Positions 32,966 through 41,155 of a stretch of DNA of 46,105 bases are shown here, piece by piece. Location: NCBI GenBank assembly GCA_964363305.1, contig CAYIHX010000032.1, forward strand, positions 1 to 46,105. Reading direction: 5' to 3'. The stretch comes from CAYIHX01 sp964363305. Lineage in GTDB: Bacteria; Bdellovibrionota; UBA1018. How positions within the stretch are numbered: the first letter of the stretch is position 1; each line of letters starts with the position of its first letter. A model generated the notes under the pieces. The model did not search any database. It was not told the DNA's origin and saw only the letters and a program-made list of their open reading frames with translations. A program made the translations under genes and the position numbers.

Positions 32966-35900
32966 TTATTGCTGCTGCGTTTGGTTGTAGCTCCCCGCCA
33001 GCGCGATCGGCTTGAGGGCCGCTCGGAGCTTCAGGTTGTCGTGCGGCGAGGACTGCCGCTCAAACCGAATGCCCGGAAGCTGGTGGTTGGCAATCACTCG
33101 TAGCGCTTCCCAATCGAGCGCGGGAGAGGTGATTGCACGGTTGAGCAGGTCACGATATCGCGCGACCTGGGTGGTATTTGCGTTTGGAAGGGCGGATCTC
33201 GCCTCGTCGAGCGAGACCTCAAGACCGAGGTCCTTCATGAATCGGATGTTTTTCGCGTTTTCAAGCGCCGGAATGACCTCACGTACCGCTCGAATTTTAT
33301 CTTGATTGCAAGTGTCGAGCGAGTACCCGAGTATCGAGCCGAATCCGGAGACGGTCTCATTCCAATGCGACGCTCCGTGGAAGAGGGATTCACGCAAGGA
33401 AGTAACCCAGGTTCTCACGCCTTTCGCCGACCCGATGGCGTCTCCCAGGCCATAGATCGTCTTACGATCAAGAAAAGTGTCGGCGCTTTGATCCTCGAGC
33501 GCGCCCGAGGCGTGACCGAGGAAGTTCCCGAAGAAGTTCAAGAAGCCGGCAAAGGCGACTTGGCCAGTCGCCATCGACGTTTTCTCTCGCTCCATCATGG
33601 CGTTGATCTGGTGGAAGTGGATGAGCTCATGGCCGACCGTGAAGGCCTGAATCAGAGGATGAAGTTCGCTCGACACCCAAACGAAGATCTGGCTGTCGGA
33701 AAACAAGCCGTGGGCCTGGTGCTTTCGGGCGAAGCATTCGCCCGCGAAGGACGAAGAATTCAGCCCTGCCTCGCTGCGATCCTCCGCATTGAGGAATGAA
33801 ATTCGTCGATCTTTTAGCTCGCTTGAAAAAAGGTCGGCCAAGGAAAGACCCTGCATCCGGGCGAACTGGAGAACGTTATATTTAGCGTAGGGCATGATCT
33901 CGAGCATGCTCGAGATTGCCGCGGAGTTAGCGGCTTGTCCGGATGGCTGCGTGTCGATGATCGATTGGAAATGCGCCAGGTTGGGGTGTTTTCGGAAATG
34001 CACTTCCCGCGCTGTCCGCAGGAAAGAGGTTTGGAGGTTCTGAGGGAGACGATTCGCTTCGCCCAGGACTTTTCTCCAGTCCTGACGCGCGGAATGTAGC
34101 TCCGGCGCGATAAAGTCACTTTCCGTCAGGAGTTTTCCGGTACGCACCTCTTCTTCCGTGGCGATCCAGCAGGGCTCATTCGAGTTTTTACGGCCAATTT
34201 TTGGCTGATCGTCAGCGAACAGAATGTTGTAGGTTTGGGGTACGCAGGCGTCCGCGGCGAAGAGGTGGGCAAAATCGCGGGTATGCGGGCTCTTATTGAG
34301 ATTTTCGTGAGCAAGCAACGAAAACTGTTCAAGGCGGAAGAGGAGTTTTTGGCAGCTTGCCTGGCTGAGGGGTCGACCAGGGAATCGCTCTTTCACTAGG
34401 TCTTCCAGTACTTTCAGGAATTTTTTAAGTGCGGGCTCCTTCGCGAGGTTTTCCATGATGCCGATGGCCTGAAGATGAGAGAGTGATTCGATGTCGTGCC
34501 TTCGGTCCTCGTCAGAGTATCCCGATTCAAACAGGGCATCGACGGCGAAGATTCGCATCTGGTCGAGGAGGTCAAAGAAGGAGACGGGGAGTCGTTGCTC
34601 GAGGAGGACCAGGGCAGTGGTGATCACGCAACGCCGACGATAACGGCGCTCGATGAACGCCTCGACTTTTCGTTTTGCGACCTTTCGCTCAAGAGTTTCG
34701 AGCATCCCATTGACGGCTTCCATGTTGCGGCTGTGCAAGAACGAGAGCACTTCACGACACTGTCGTTTGATGTCCTGTACGGCAGAGAAAGTCTGGTAGG
34801 CTTCCCCGGTGCGGGTTGAGAGTTGCTCACGGAGTTGGCTGACCATTTCGGAGATCTGGATGAGCTGGGCGCCGACGAACGAGGGGAGATCGGAATGCAT
34901 TTCAAGACTTTTTTGGGCGGATAACAGCTTTTCTGCCGGTATGGAATCCGGATGACCGATGTCATCGACCACCACCATGGGGGCGTATCCGCCCCCTTTT
35001 GACGTATTGACCGTGCTGCTCATCGGGCCCTTCTCGTAGGGGGCTGTGCGAATGAGGGCGTTGTGAGTGAGTTTCGGGAGGGGGAAGGTCGGGCCATTTC
35101 CGAAGAACATCCACATCCGGATATCGGCGGCGATGTTTTCGTAATGGTACTCTTTGCCTTTTAGGTTGGCCACCGGGATGCGCGCGATTTTGACCAGTCG
35201 CTGGTAGGCGTAGTCTCGTGGATTCGCCCTGGCGAGCGCGAGGACTTTCGTTTGCTCGGCGGCGGGGAGGGCTTGAAGGATGTAGACCCCGCTTCCACCG
35301 GACAGATTCGGAGCTTTGACGACCCAGTCAGCGGGGCTTTTTTCGATGATTTCGATCGACTCAGGTGCGGAGGGAAGGGTCTCCGGTGGAAGGATCGGAG
35401 TGACGCCGTCGGAATCGAGCCCCATTTTAAGAAGGTCTTTTCGAAAATGGATCTGGGCGAAACGGCAAAGGGAATCGAGGATGATTTTGTTATCGAGGAT
35501 GCGATTGAGGCCGCCCATGTAGAGTTTGCGAGCGTGAATGGCTTCGATCGCGCCAGGAATGGTGTAGGAGGACTCGAGCGGAATCGGGTTGCCGCGAGAG
35601 TCTCGAACCAGGCGAGCGTTTTTGCGGAAGTTGGATTCCAGAGGGTCCGTCAGGTATAGAGGCTTGCCCGTCTCCGCATCTTTGAGTGTGAGCTTTCTCT
35701 CCGGATTGTAGAGTGCGCTATCGGAATTCACCCGAGAGTAGATCGCGTTTACAATGGGATCTTTGCCGCTGACGGTTCGGATGCGGATATAGCCGTCGGT
35801 GTCGCGGTAGAGTTGGCCAGCGTCACAATAGATGAGGCCACTGTTTGCGGCAAGTTGGTGAATCTCTGGCGTGGCGCCATTGGTACCACCTGGGGGGAGG

Positions 35901-36829
35901 ATGACTTGCACTCCTTCGGGTTTCTGGGTCCACGATTCGCCGAGGCTTTTGTAGGTTTGCGCGAGCACTTTGAAGTGATCGTTGGGCATGACTTTGCCGA
36001 GAGCCTTCACACCTTCGGGGTCGATTTCGGTGAGGCCCTCGAGAATGGTCAGGTTGTTCGACGCGCCTGAAGGCGAGCCGGCGTTGATCTCCAGGAGTCG
36101 GAATGGTGAGGCCTTCGCAACGAGGCGTGGCCCTTTCGACTGAGTGTCAGGGTAATCTTCGGTCAAAACCAAGTCGAGGCCCACGACGTCAAAGAAGGGG
36201 TAGTCTTTCATTGCCGGATGATGAAGTTGCGGGAAGTAGTGCGGTGACCGCTCGACGGCGCTGATGAAGATTTTGCGACTGTCTTTGGGGAGGGACTGTA
36301 CGAAGCTCGATTGCCGGACGCTCTCCGATCCGTAGATGTCTTGCATCACAAGACGCAGGGAGGCGACGAGAACCTGCGCGGAGCGCTCCATTTGATCAAA
36401 GGTCGATTTCGAGACGGGTACTGGGGTGGTGGTGCAGGGCACGGTGAATATCCGGTATTCGCCGTTCTTGATTTTTTTTGAGAATGTCAGCTCTCTCCGT
36501 CGCAGGAACTGGGTGAGGTCGCGGCTCTTTTGGTATTGAAGATCGATGGGCTGGCTGAGGAGGTGGTTCACCACTCTGCGGCAGTGTGCATAGCCGGAAA
36601 GTGAGTAGCCCCCGAGGGAATCCGGGGGTTGCGGGGCGCCGAAAAGGTAGTTGGGGACTCGGAGTTCTTTCGTTCCAATGTAGCCGCGGTGGGGCTGATA
36701 CGTGCCCTGGAGCCTGTTTTTTAACGAGACTGAATTTTCAGCGGGGTGAAGCAGGTACAAGCAGCCCTCCGTTCCAATTGGGAACCTTGATTCGGGCCGA
36801 GATGTACCCCGGAATTGCACCGTGAGCAA
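32966..36829 (-). CDS. Circularly permuted ATP-grasp protein fused to a HEXXH domain (1287 aa)
   Basis: The N-terminal 550-600 residues have the signatures of circularly permuted ATP-grasp type 2 proteins: DVVGLDLVL and LLEINAGSPSGASNN near residues 215-265, and WVVKAPNLSGGSGVYIL near 500-515. These proteins form amide or peptide bonds with ATP. The C-terminal half has HELIH (His1067-His1071) in VGHELIHFHQ with a downstream LEDQSAD that could be the third zinc ligand, as in M48-type gluzincins. The fusion is unusual. No signal peptide is seen. The start is TTG 36829 or GTG 36820, without a ribosome site. Three TAACGC motifs lie within 110 bp upstream. Confidence 0.83.
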   Translation of the reverse strand: MLTVQFRGTSRPESRFPIGTEGCLYLLHPAENSVSLKNRLQGTYQPHRGYIGTKELRVPNYLFGAPQPPDSLGGYSLSGYAHCRRVVNHLLSQPIDLQYQKSRDLTQFLRRRELTFSKKIKNGEYRIFTVPCTTTPVPVSKSTFDQMERSAQVLVASLRLVMQDIYGSESVRQSSFVQSLPKDSRKIFISAVERSPHYFPQLHHPAMKDYPFFDVVGLDLVLTEDYPDTQSKGPRLVAKASPFRLLEINAGSPSGASNNLTILEGLTEIDPEGVKALGKVMPNDHFKVLAQTYKSLGESWTQKPEGVQVILPPGGTNGATPEIHQLAANSGLIYCDAGQLYRDTDGYIRIRTVSGKDPIVNAIYSRVNSDSALYNPERKLTLKDAETGKPLYLTDPLESNFRKNARLVRDSRGNPIPLESSYTIPGAIEAIHARKLYMGGLNRILDNKIILDSLCRFAQIHFRKDLLKMGLDSDGVTPILPPETLPSAPESIEIIEKSPADWVVKAPNLSGGSGVYILQALPAAEQTKVLALARANPRDYAYQRLVKIARIPVANLKGKEYHYENIAADIRMWMFFGNGPTFPLPKLTHNALIRTAPYEKGPMSSTVNTSKGGGYAPMVVVDDIGHPDSIPAEKLLSAQKSLEMHSDLPSFVGAQLIQISEMVSQLREQLSTRTGEAYQTFSAVQDIKRQCREVLSFLHSRNMEAVNGMLETLERKVAKRKVEAFIERRYRRRCVITTALVLLEQRLPVSFFDLLDQMRIFAVDALFESGYSDEDRRHDIESLSHLQAIGIMENLAKEPALKKFLKVLEDLVKERFPGRPLSQASCQKLLFRLEQFSLLAHENLNKSPHTRDFAHLFAADACVPQTYNILFADDQPKIGRKNSNEPCWIATEEEVRTGKLLTESDFIAPELHSARQDWRKVLGEANRLPQNLQTSFLRTAREVHFRKHPNLAHFQSIIDTQPSGQAANSAAISSMLEIMPYAKYNVLQFARMQGLSLADLFSSELKDRRISFLNAEDRSEAGLNSSSFAGECFARKHQAHGLFSDSQIFVWVSSELHPLIQAFTVGHELIHFHQINAMMEREKTSMATGQVAFAGFLNFFGNFLGHASGALEDQSADTFLDRKTIYGLGDAIGSAKGVRTWVTSLRESLFHGASHWNETVSGFGSILGYSLDTCNQDKIRAVREVIPALENAKNIRFMKDLGLEVSLDEARSALPNANTTQVARYRDLLNRAITSPALDWEALRVIANHQLPGIRFERQSSPHDNLKLRAALKPIALAGSYNQTQQQ

Positions 36830-36837
36830 GAAATATC

Positions 36838-36934
36838 ATGCGACGCGTTAATGTTGTAAAATGTAAAAATATTAATCTAAACAAATACTTAACGCGATTC
36901 GTTGTTTTTGAGGTCTAAAAATAACGCATAATAT
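36838..36934. promoter_or_regulatory. Three TAACGC-motif copies upstream of the ATP-grasp gene
   Basis: Copies: 36838-36850 (minus strand, TAACGCGTCGCAT), 36890-36902 (plus, TAACGCGATTCGT) and 36922-36934 (plus, TAACGCATAATAT). The interval 36830-37001 has no gene and is AT-rich between the copies. Spacing of 52 and 32 bp, about 5 and 3 helical turns, would place the sites on the same face of the DNA. Confidence 0.5.
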
Positions 36935-37001
36935 CTCATCTGAAGCGTTGAGGCATTGAGGGAGTCGGGGGGGATATTCTTCATGCGCCTTCCCCTCCCG
37001 A

Positions 37002-37394
37002 TTATTTAGTTTGGGCGACAGTCAGGGTAATTCCGGACCACAAAGCGTTCATGCCGACGACAACGAGGGGGGTACCCCAGCCATGTGCCAGGCCGAACCA
37101 TCCGGCCCCGGCCTGAGGCATGAAATACAGGAGCTGCGCCACGGACGGAACCAGCGAGAGCAGGAGGATTTGCTGCCAACGCGCCATTTTCGAAAGGCCT
37201 GGGAAGAGCGCGAAAAAGGACCAGAGGCCTCCCCACACGAGCTTGAGGTAGAGCGTCGCGCCCCCGATTCCTGGCGTGAGCGTGGTGTGAGCGAGGGCTA
37301 GCCAGCCCAGCTCGGCCAGACCGAAACTGAGGAGAGCTTGAGCCAAAGCGGCAAAACTTCCCGCACTATATAAAAGGAGCGCCTTCTTAAACAT
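37002..37394 (-). CDS. Four-span membrane protein of unknown function (130 aa)
   Basis: A small integral membrane protein with four hydrophobic segments and short loops (SAGSFAALAQALLS, LYLKLVWGGLWSFFAL, ILLLSLVPSVAQLLYF, LVVVGMNALWSGITL). No family is recognised. ATG 37394 is divergent from the next gene across a palindrome. Its downstream neighbour is the ATP-grasp gene. Confidence 0.75.
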   Translation of the reverse strand: MFKKALLLYSAGSFAALAQALLSFGLAELGWLALAHTTLTPGIGGATLYLKLVWGGLWSFFALFPGLSKMARWQQILLLSLVPSVAQLLYFMPQAGAGWFGLAHGWGTPLVVVGMNALWSGITLTVAQTK

Positions 37395-37406
37395 ATCTCA
37401 CTCAGT

Positions 37407-37422
37407 TTCATCTCTAGATGAA
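37407..37422. promoter_or_regulatory. Palindrome between divergent genes
   Basis: TTCATCT and AGATGAA are perfect 7-bp inverted arms with a 2-bp spacer in the 46-bp divergent gap. It could be a shared operator; there is no direct evidence of binding. Confidence 0.35.
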
Positions 37423-37440
37423 TGGGAAAGCAACCGAAAC

Positions 37441-38178
37441 GTGAAGGTGCGTTTCCTTGTGTTTGCCGCTTCCCTCGCTATTCCCGCCTTTTTTTCCTGG
37501 GGACTTTTGTCTTTGGCTTTTTCTTGGGCTGGAATGGGCGAAGATCAGGCCGAGACTGTCCGGAAAAAGAAGACCGTCGTAGGATTCGCAGACGCGATCT
37601 CGGACACGAGAAGACCTTTTTTGAAAATCGCGCTTTCGCAGGGTGCGGTACCGAGGACGGTCACTCCGGTGGTCGCTTCGACCGTGAGTGTTTCGTATTC
37701 GGAGGAACTGATTCTTCTGAGTCAGATGAATGATCGCGTCCGTTTGCGTAATCCTGAAGAGTCCTATCTCTATGGCAAACTTCGGGCGGAGGTCGTTCGA
37801 GAAATTCGGGCGGCACCGGAACATTATCTCGATCGGCTTTCGGAGTGGGAGAGAAGGCCGGGCGAGGACTCGGCCTTCTATGTCGGTTTGCTGTTTGACG
37901 CTTCAGCAGGTCAGGAACGCCCCTTGATCGAGGCTCGTGATCTCGTCGGACGATTGCCCTATGGCCTCATTCGGGCGCCGGATTCCAGCCTGATTCGGGG
38001 CCAGCTGATCGATTGGGTGGTGCGGACTTACGGGACGGAGCAGGCGGAGGAGCTTTTTGCGAGCGACGAAAAATTTCGATCCATCGAGGGGATTGAGGAT
38101 AGTTTGGCTTCCCGGCTGCCTGCGAGTTTTCGTCGGCTCGCTCATCAAGGTTATCTACCTGGAAGTACTCAGTATTAA
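37441..38178 (+). CDS. Exported or membrane-anchored protein of unknown function (245 aa)
   Basis: The start GTG 37441 gives a hydrophobic N-terminal segment (FLVFAASLAIPAFFSWGLLSLAFSW) that may be a signal or an anchor. The rest is soluble, helical, with a tetratricopeptide-like rhythm and no Cys cluster. No family is recognised. GTG 37447 is an alternative. No clear ribosome site. It is 46 bp upstream of the cNMP-binding gene and may be cotranscribed with it. Confidence 0.7.
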   Translation: MKVRFLVFAASLAIPAFFSWGLLSLAFSWAGMGEDQAETVRKKKTVVGFADAISDTRRPFLKIALSQGAVPRTVTPVVASTVSVSYSEELILLSQMNDRVRLRNPEESYLYGKLRAEVVREIRAAPEHYLDRLSEWERRPGEDSAFYVGLLFDASAGQERPLIEARDLVGRLPYGLIRAPDSSLIRGQLIDWVVRTYGTEQAEELFASDEKFRSIEGIEDSLASRLPASFRRLAHQGYLPGSTQY

Positions 38179-38224
38179 AATATGACTAAATCAATCTCCT
38201 TTTATTTCCGATAGGAAAAGGGCC

Positions 38225-39445
38225 ATGTCTGAAAGCACCAAACGATTTCGCCGCGGGGAGGTCTTGATTCGCGAGAATGAACGCGAGGGACCGATGTATC
38301 TGGTGAAGTCTGGACAGGTGACTCTCGTTTTCGGGCGCGGAAAGGGCCAGGGGGGGCATGGCATCGAGGTCGTCAAGCTCGGTCCCGGGCAGATCGTCGG
38401 TGAACGAAACCTGCTGGGTGCGAGCGGCCCCGGGCCGTCGGGGATGTCGATCGTTGCGTCCAGTGATGTTGACGTATTGGTGATGCCCCAGGAGTGGGTG
38501 AGGCCTCAAGTCGATGGTGCGCCCCAGTTGCCGAAGCTTCTATTGAAGGCGCTGAGCGAGCGCGCCACCTTGCTTTTGAACCAAATCAAGGACCTGCTGG
38601 CGGATAAAGATCCTCGTCCTTGCCCGGAAGATTCCGTGGCTCATGTCTTTGGCGCGCTCTATATTTTCGCCAAGCTGAAGGGCACACCCAAAAAGGACGA
38701 TCCAAAGGGAGTCGAAGTGGATTGGCTCGCATGCAAGCAGTTCTCGCAGCGTATTCTTACGGTATTGCCGTCGAGGCTTGAGCAGGCCGCCAAGATTCTG
38801 CAGAAGCTGAAACTGGGTGAGCTCCATATGGAGGTCGTTGACGATCCCAAGGTGAAGAAGATGCTCGAGAAGAATCCCTCGATGGATCCGGCGGATATTC
38901 CAAAAGAGCTACGCAAGGTGACTCTTTACGACCGCGATGCAGTCGAGCGGTTTGTCGACTTTTTTCAAAATACTCATTTCAAGGCGCTGAATCGGGAGGC
39001 GCTCAAGGTCGATGATCGAGTGGCGACCTTTCTGCGGGAGTTGCTCAGGCTCGCCGAGAAGGAGACTGTGGACCGCGCCGGAGTGGTCCGCATGGATTTC
39101 AAGAAAACCATGACGGCCATCCAGGAGGTGATCGGGACCACCTCGGTCGATTATTTCACCTTGCTGGAGAGCAAGGGTTTGTTCGCGAAACGCGAAAGCA
39201 CCCCGGCCGGCACCTTGGTCGTGTTCTACGTCTCGGAATTCAAAGAGGCCTTGCTGAATTGGGCAATTCTCAAGGAAATCGATAAATGGAACGAGAAGGG
39301 TTTCGTCGATCTTGACGAGGAGAATCGTCGCCCGACGGCGGCGCAAAAAGCGAACGAGCAGAAGTGCCCGGCTTGCGAGACCATGCTTCAGGAGGCTCAT
39401 AAGTTCTGCCCGAACTGCGGGGCCGCGCGTGCTCAGGCTGCCTAG
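38225..39445 (+). CDS. Cyclic-nucleotide-binding-domain protein with C-terminal zinc ribbon
   Basis: Residues 1 to about 95 form a Crp-like nucleotide-binding beta-roll (RGEVLIRENE, MYLVKSGQVTLVFGRG, GQIVGERNLLG). There is no Crp helix-turn-helix; instead a long helical region follows, ending in a CxxC-x13-CxxC zinc ribbon (KCPACETM to KFCPNCGA). It is probably a cytoplasmic sensor or scaffold whose ligand may be cAMP, cGMP or cyclic-di-GMP; the phosphate-binding residues are not sure. ATG 38225. The 3' end overlaps the start of the symporter gene. Confidence 0.88.
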   Translation: MSESTKRFRRGEVLIRENEREGPMYLVKSGQVTLVFGRGKGQGGHGIEVVKLGPGQIVGERNLLGASGPGPSGMSIVASSDVDVLVMPQEWVRPQVDGAPQLPKLLLKALSERATLLLNQIKDLLADKDPRPCPEDSVAHVFGALYIFAKLKGTPKKDDPKGVEVDWLACKQFSQRILTVLPSRLEQAAKILQKLKLGELHMEVVDDPKVKKMLEKNPSMDPADIPKELRKVTLYDRDAVERFVDFFQNTHFKALNREALKVDDRVATFLRELLRLAEKETVDRAGVVRMDFKKTMTAIQEVIGTTSVDYFTLLESKGLFAKRESTPAGTLVVFYVSEFKEALLNWAILKEIDKWNEKGFVDLDEENRRPTAAQKANEQKCPACETMLQEAHKFCPNCGAARAQAA

Positions 39446-40670
39446 CTGGCGGGTCTGGCAGTGGTCGACGGCGGCACAGATCTTCATGGCTGCCGTGCTG
39501 GGTGCCGGGGTCGGGGTGTTTTTCGGTTCTGGCGTGGCACCGCTCGGGGAGATTGGGGCGCTTCTTCTGGGGTTGATTCGCGTGATCGCCGGCCCTCTTC
39601 TGTTTTTCGCCGTGCTTGACGCTTTTCTTCGAGCGGAGATGAGCTGGTCCCAGGTGCGGCGCTTCGGGGTGTTCGTGCTGATCAATGCGTGCTTTGCCGT
39701 CGCGATCGGCTTGGCGCTTTCGAATGGGCTCGAACCGGGGCGAGCGCTGTCGGAGGCGGCTCGCGGCGCCCTCGGTGCCGCAGGCGAGTTGGAAAAATTG
39801 AGCACCGCCACGTTGACGTTTGGAGGCGCGATCCGCGGGTTACTCCCGAAAAGTTTGCTTCATCCGTTTCTGGAGAACTCGATACCGGGGATCGTCATGA
39901 TCGCCATCGCGCTCGGAGTATCGTTTCGAAAGGTGAAGGCTTTGGGGACTTTCGGCGAAAATATCGTGGCGGTCGAGAAGCTGTCCGCAGTACTCTTGCG
40001 CGCGATCGAGTTTTTGATCTCGGGCGTCGTGCGAATCGTTCCGGTAGCGGTTTTCGGCGTGATCGCGAAGATCGTCGGTGAGCAGGGTTTTTCGCCGTTT
40101 CTCGGCTTGCCGCTGTACGTCGGTGTGGTGCTTTCAGGGCTTTTCCTTCAGGTCGCTGTTGTCTACCAACTTTGGTTGAAGGTCGTGGCTCGGCGGGGGC
40201 TCCGGCAATTTTGGCGCGATGCAAGCGAGCCAGTGATCTATGCGCTCGGTGCGAGTAGCAGCTTGGTGACTTTACCGGTGACGCTCAAGACGCTCGATCG
40301 GATGGGGGTTTCGAGGGGCTCCTCCCGGCTGGTGGCTTGCGTCGGCACCAACCTGAATAACGATGGTATTCTGCTCTACGAGGCGCTCGCCGTTCTTGTC
40401 GTCGCACAGGCGCACGGCATCCATCTCTCTTTTTCTCAGCAGGTCTGGGCGGCGGTCATCTGCGTTCTGGCGAGCGTCGGAATCGGCGGGATTCCCGATG
40501 CGGGGCTGATCTCTCTTTCCGTGGTACTGACCACGGTCGGGATGCCGATCGAGCTTTTGCCGCTGTTGCTTTCGGTTGATTGGCTTCTCTCGCGGGCCAG
40601 GGCCGCGACCAATGTCGTCTGTGACCTCGTGGGCTCCTGTGTTCTTGATTCCCAATCACGGAAAAAGTGA
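39429..40670 (+). CDS. Dicarboxylate/amino acid:cation symporter (SDF family)
   Basis: A glutamate/aspartate-type secondary transporter: the serine-rich motif YALGASSSLVTLPVT, NNDGILLYEA (the NMDGT region), GIGGIPDAGL and DWLLSRARAATNVVCD (the DRxRTxxNV region). Unusual substitutions are NNDGI for NMDGT and PDAG for PGAG. It would import acidic amino acids or dicarboxylates with Na+ or H+ at the inner membrane. GTG 39429 is chosen because it overlaps the previous stop; the upstream part of the frame is the shadow of the zinc ribbon gene. The stop overlaps GTG 40667 of recX. Confidence 0.9.
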   Translation: MLRLPSWRVWQWSTAAQIFMAAVLGAGVGVFFGSGVAPLGEIGALLLGLIRVIAGPLLFFAVLDAFLRAEMSWSQVRRFGVFVLINACFAVAIGLALSNGLEPGRALSEAARGALGAAGELEKLSTATLTFGGAIRGLLPKSLLHPFLENSIPGIVMIAIALGVSFRKVKALGTFGENIVAVEKLSAVLLRAIEFLISGVVRIVPVAVFGVIAKIVGEQGFSPFLGLPLYVGVVLSGLFLQVAVVYQLWLKVVARRGLRQFWRDASEPVIYALGASSSLVTLPVTLKTLDRMGVSRGSSRLVACVGTNLNNDGILLYEALAVLVVAQAHGIHLSFSQQVWAAVICVLASVGIGGIPDAGLISLSVVLTTVGMPIELLPLLLSVDWLLSRARAATNVVCDLVGSCVLDSQSRKK

Positions 40671-40684
40671 CTATCTTGGGGCCA

Positions 40685-41155
40685 ATGACCGCTGAGATGA
40701 CTTGGCAGACCGCCATGAACTATGTGGGCCACCGTGAGGCGACGGCCGCCATGGTTCGGCTCTATTTGAAAAGAAAGGGCCACTCCGCGGAAGCGGCGGC
40801 CCAGGCGGTAGCGAAGCTGGTCGACCTGCAGCTCGTGAACGATGAGCGCTGGGCGCGGATCATGATCCGCGATGCGATGCGCGCTCGCCGGGGAGATGGA
40901 TATATTTCCGGCAAACTGAGGGAAAAGGGAGTGAAGGTCGATCGCGAGGTGCTCGGCGTTTGGATCGAGGAGGAACGCCTGCAGCTGGGCAATGATCCGA
41001 TCGAGGAGGCGTTTGCCTGGGCGGAGAGACGGTACGGGCGCGTCGAGGAAAAAGATTACCGCTCCCGAAATCGGGTTTTGCAGGGACTGGTGAGACGGGG
41101 CTTTTCGTTCTCCATTGCGAAGGCGGTCTTGGCGCGCTTGGGAGCGGGTGAATGA
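40685..41155 (+). CDS. recX: RecX-family regulator of RecA
   Basis: Three-helix repeats of the RecX type (YLKRKGHS, GDGYISGKLREKGV, GLVRRGFSFSIAKAVL). RecX binds RecA filaments and limits recombination. ATG 40685 is chosen; GTG 40667, overlapping the symporter stop, is in frame and possible. The TGA overlaps the ATG of the glycosyltransferase gene. At 156-162 aa it has normal RecX length. Unlike in many genomes, no recA is next to it. Confidence 0.88.
   Translation: MTAEMTWQTAMNYVGHREATAAMVRLYLKRKGHSAEAAAQAVAKLVDLQLVNDERWARIMIRDAMRARRGDGYISGKLREKGVKVDREVLGVWIEEERLQLGNDPIEEAFAWAERRYGRVEEKDYRSRNRVLQGLVRRGFSFSIAKAVLARLGAGE

Noticed and set aside
36807..36839. A small ATG-started frame (ATG 36839) out of phase with the ATP-grasp gene
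   Set aside because: It ends after about 33 codons and has no support; it could only matter if the gene had a frameshift, and no such sign was found.
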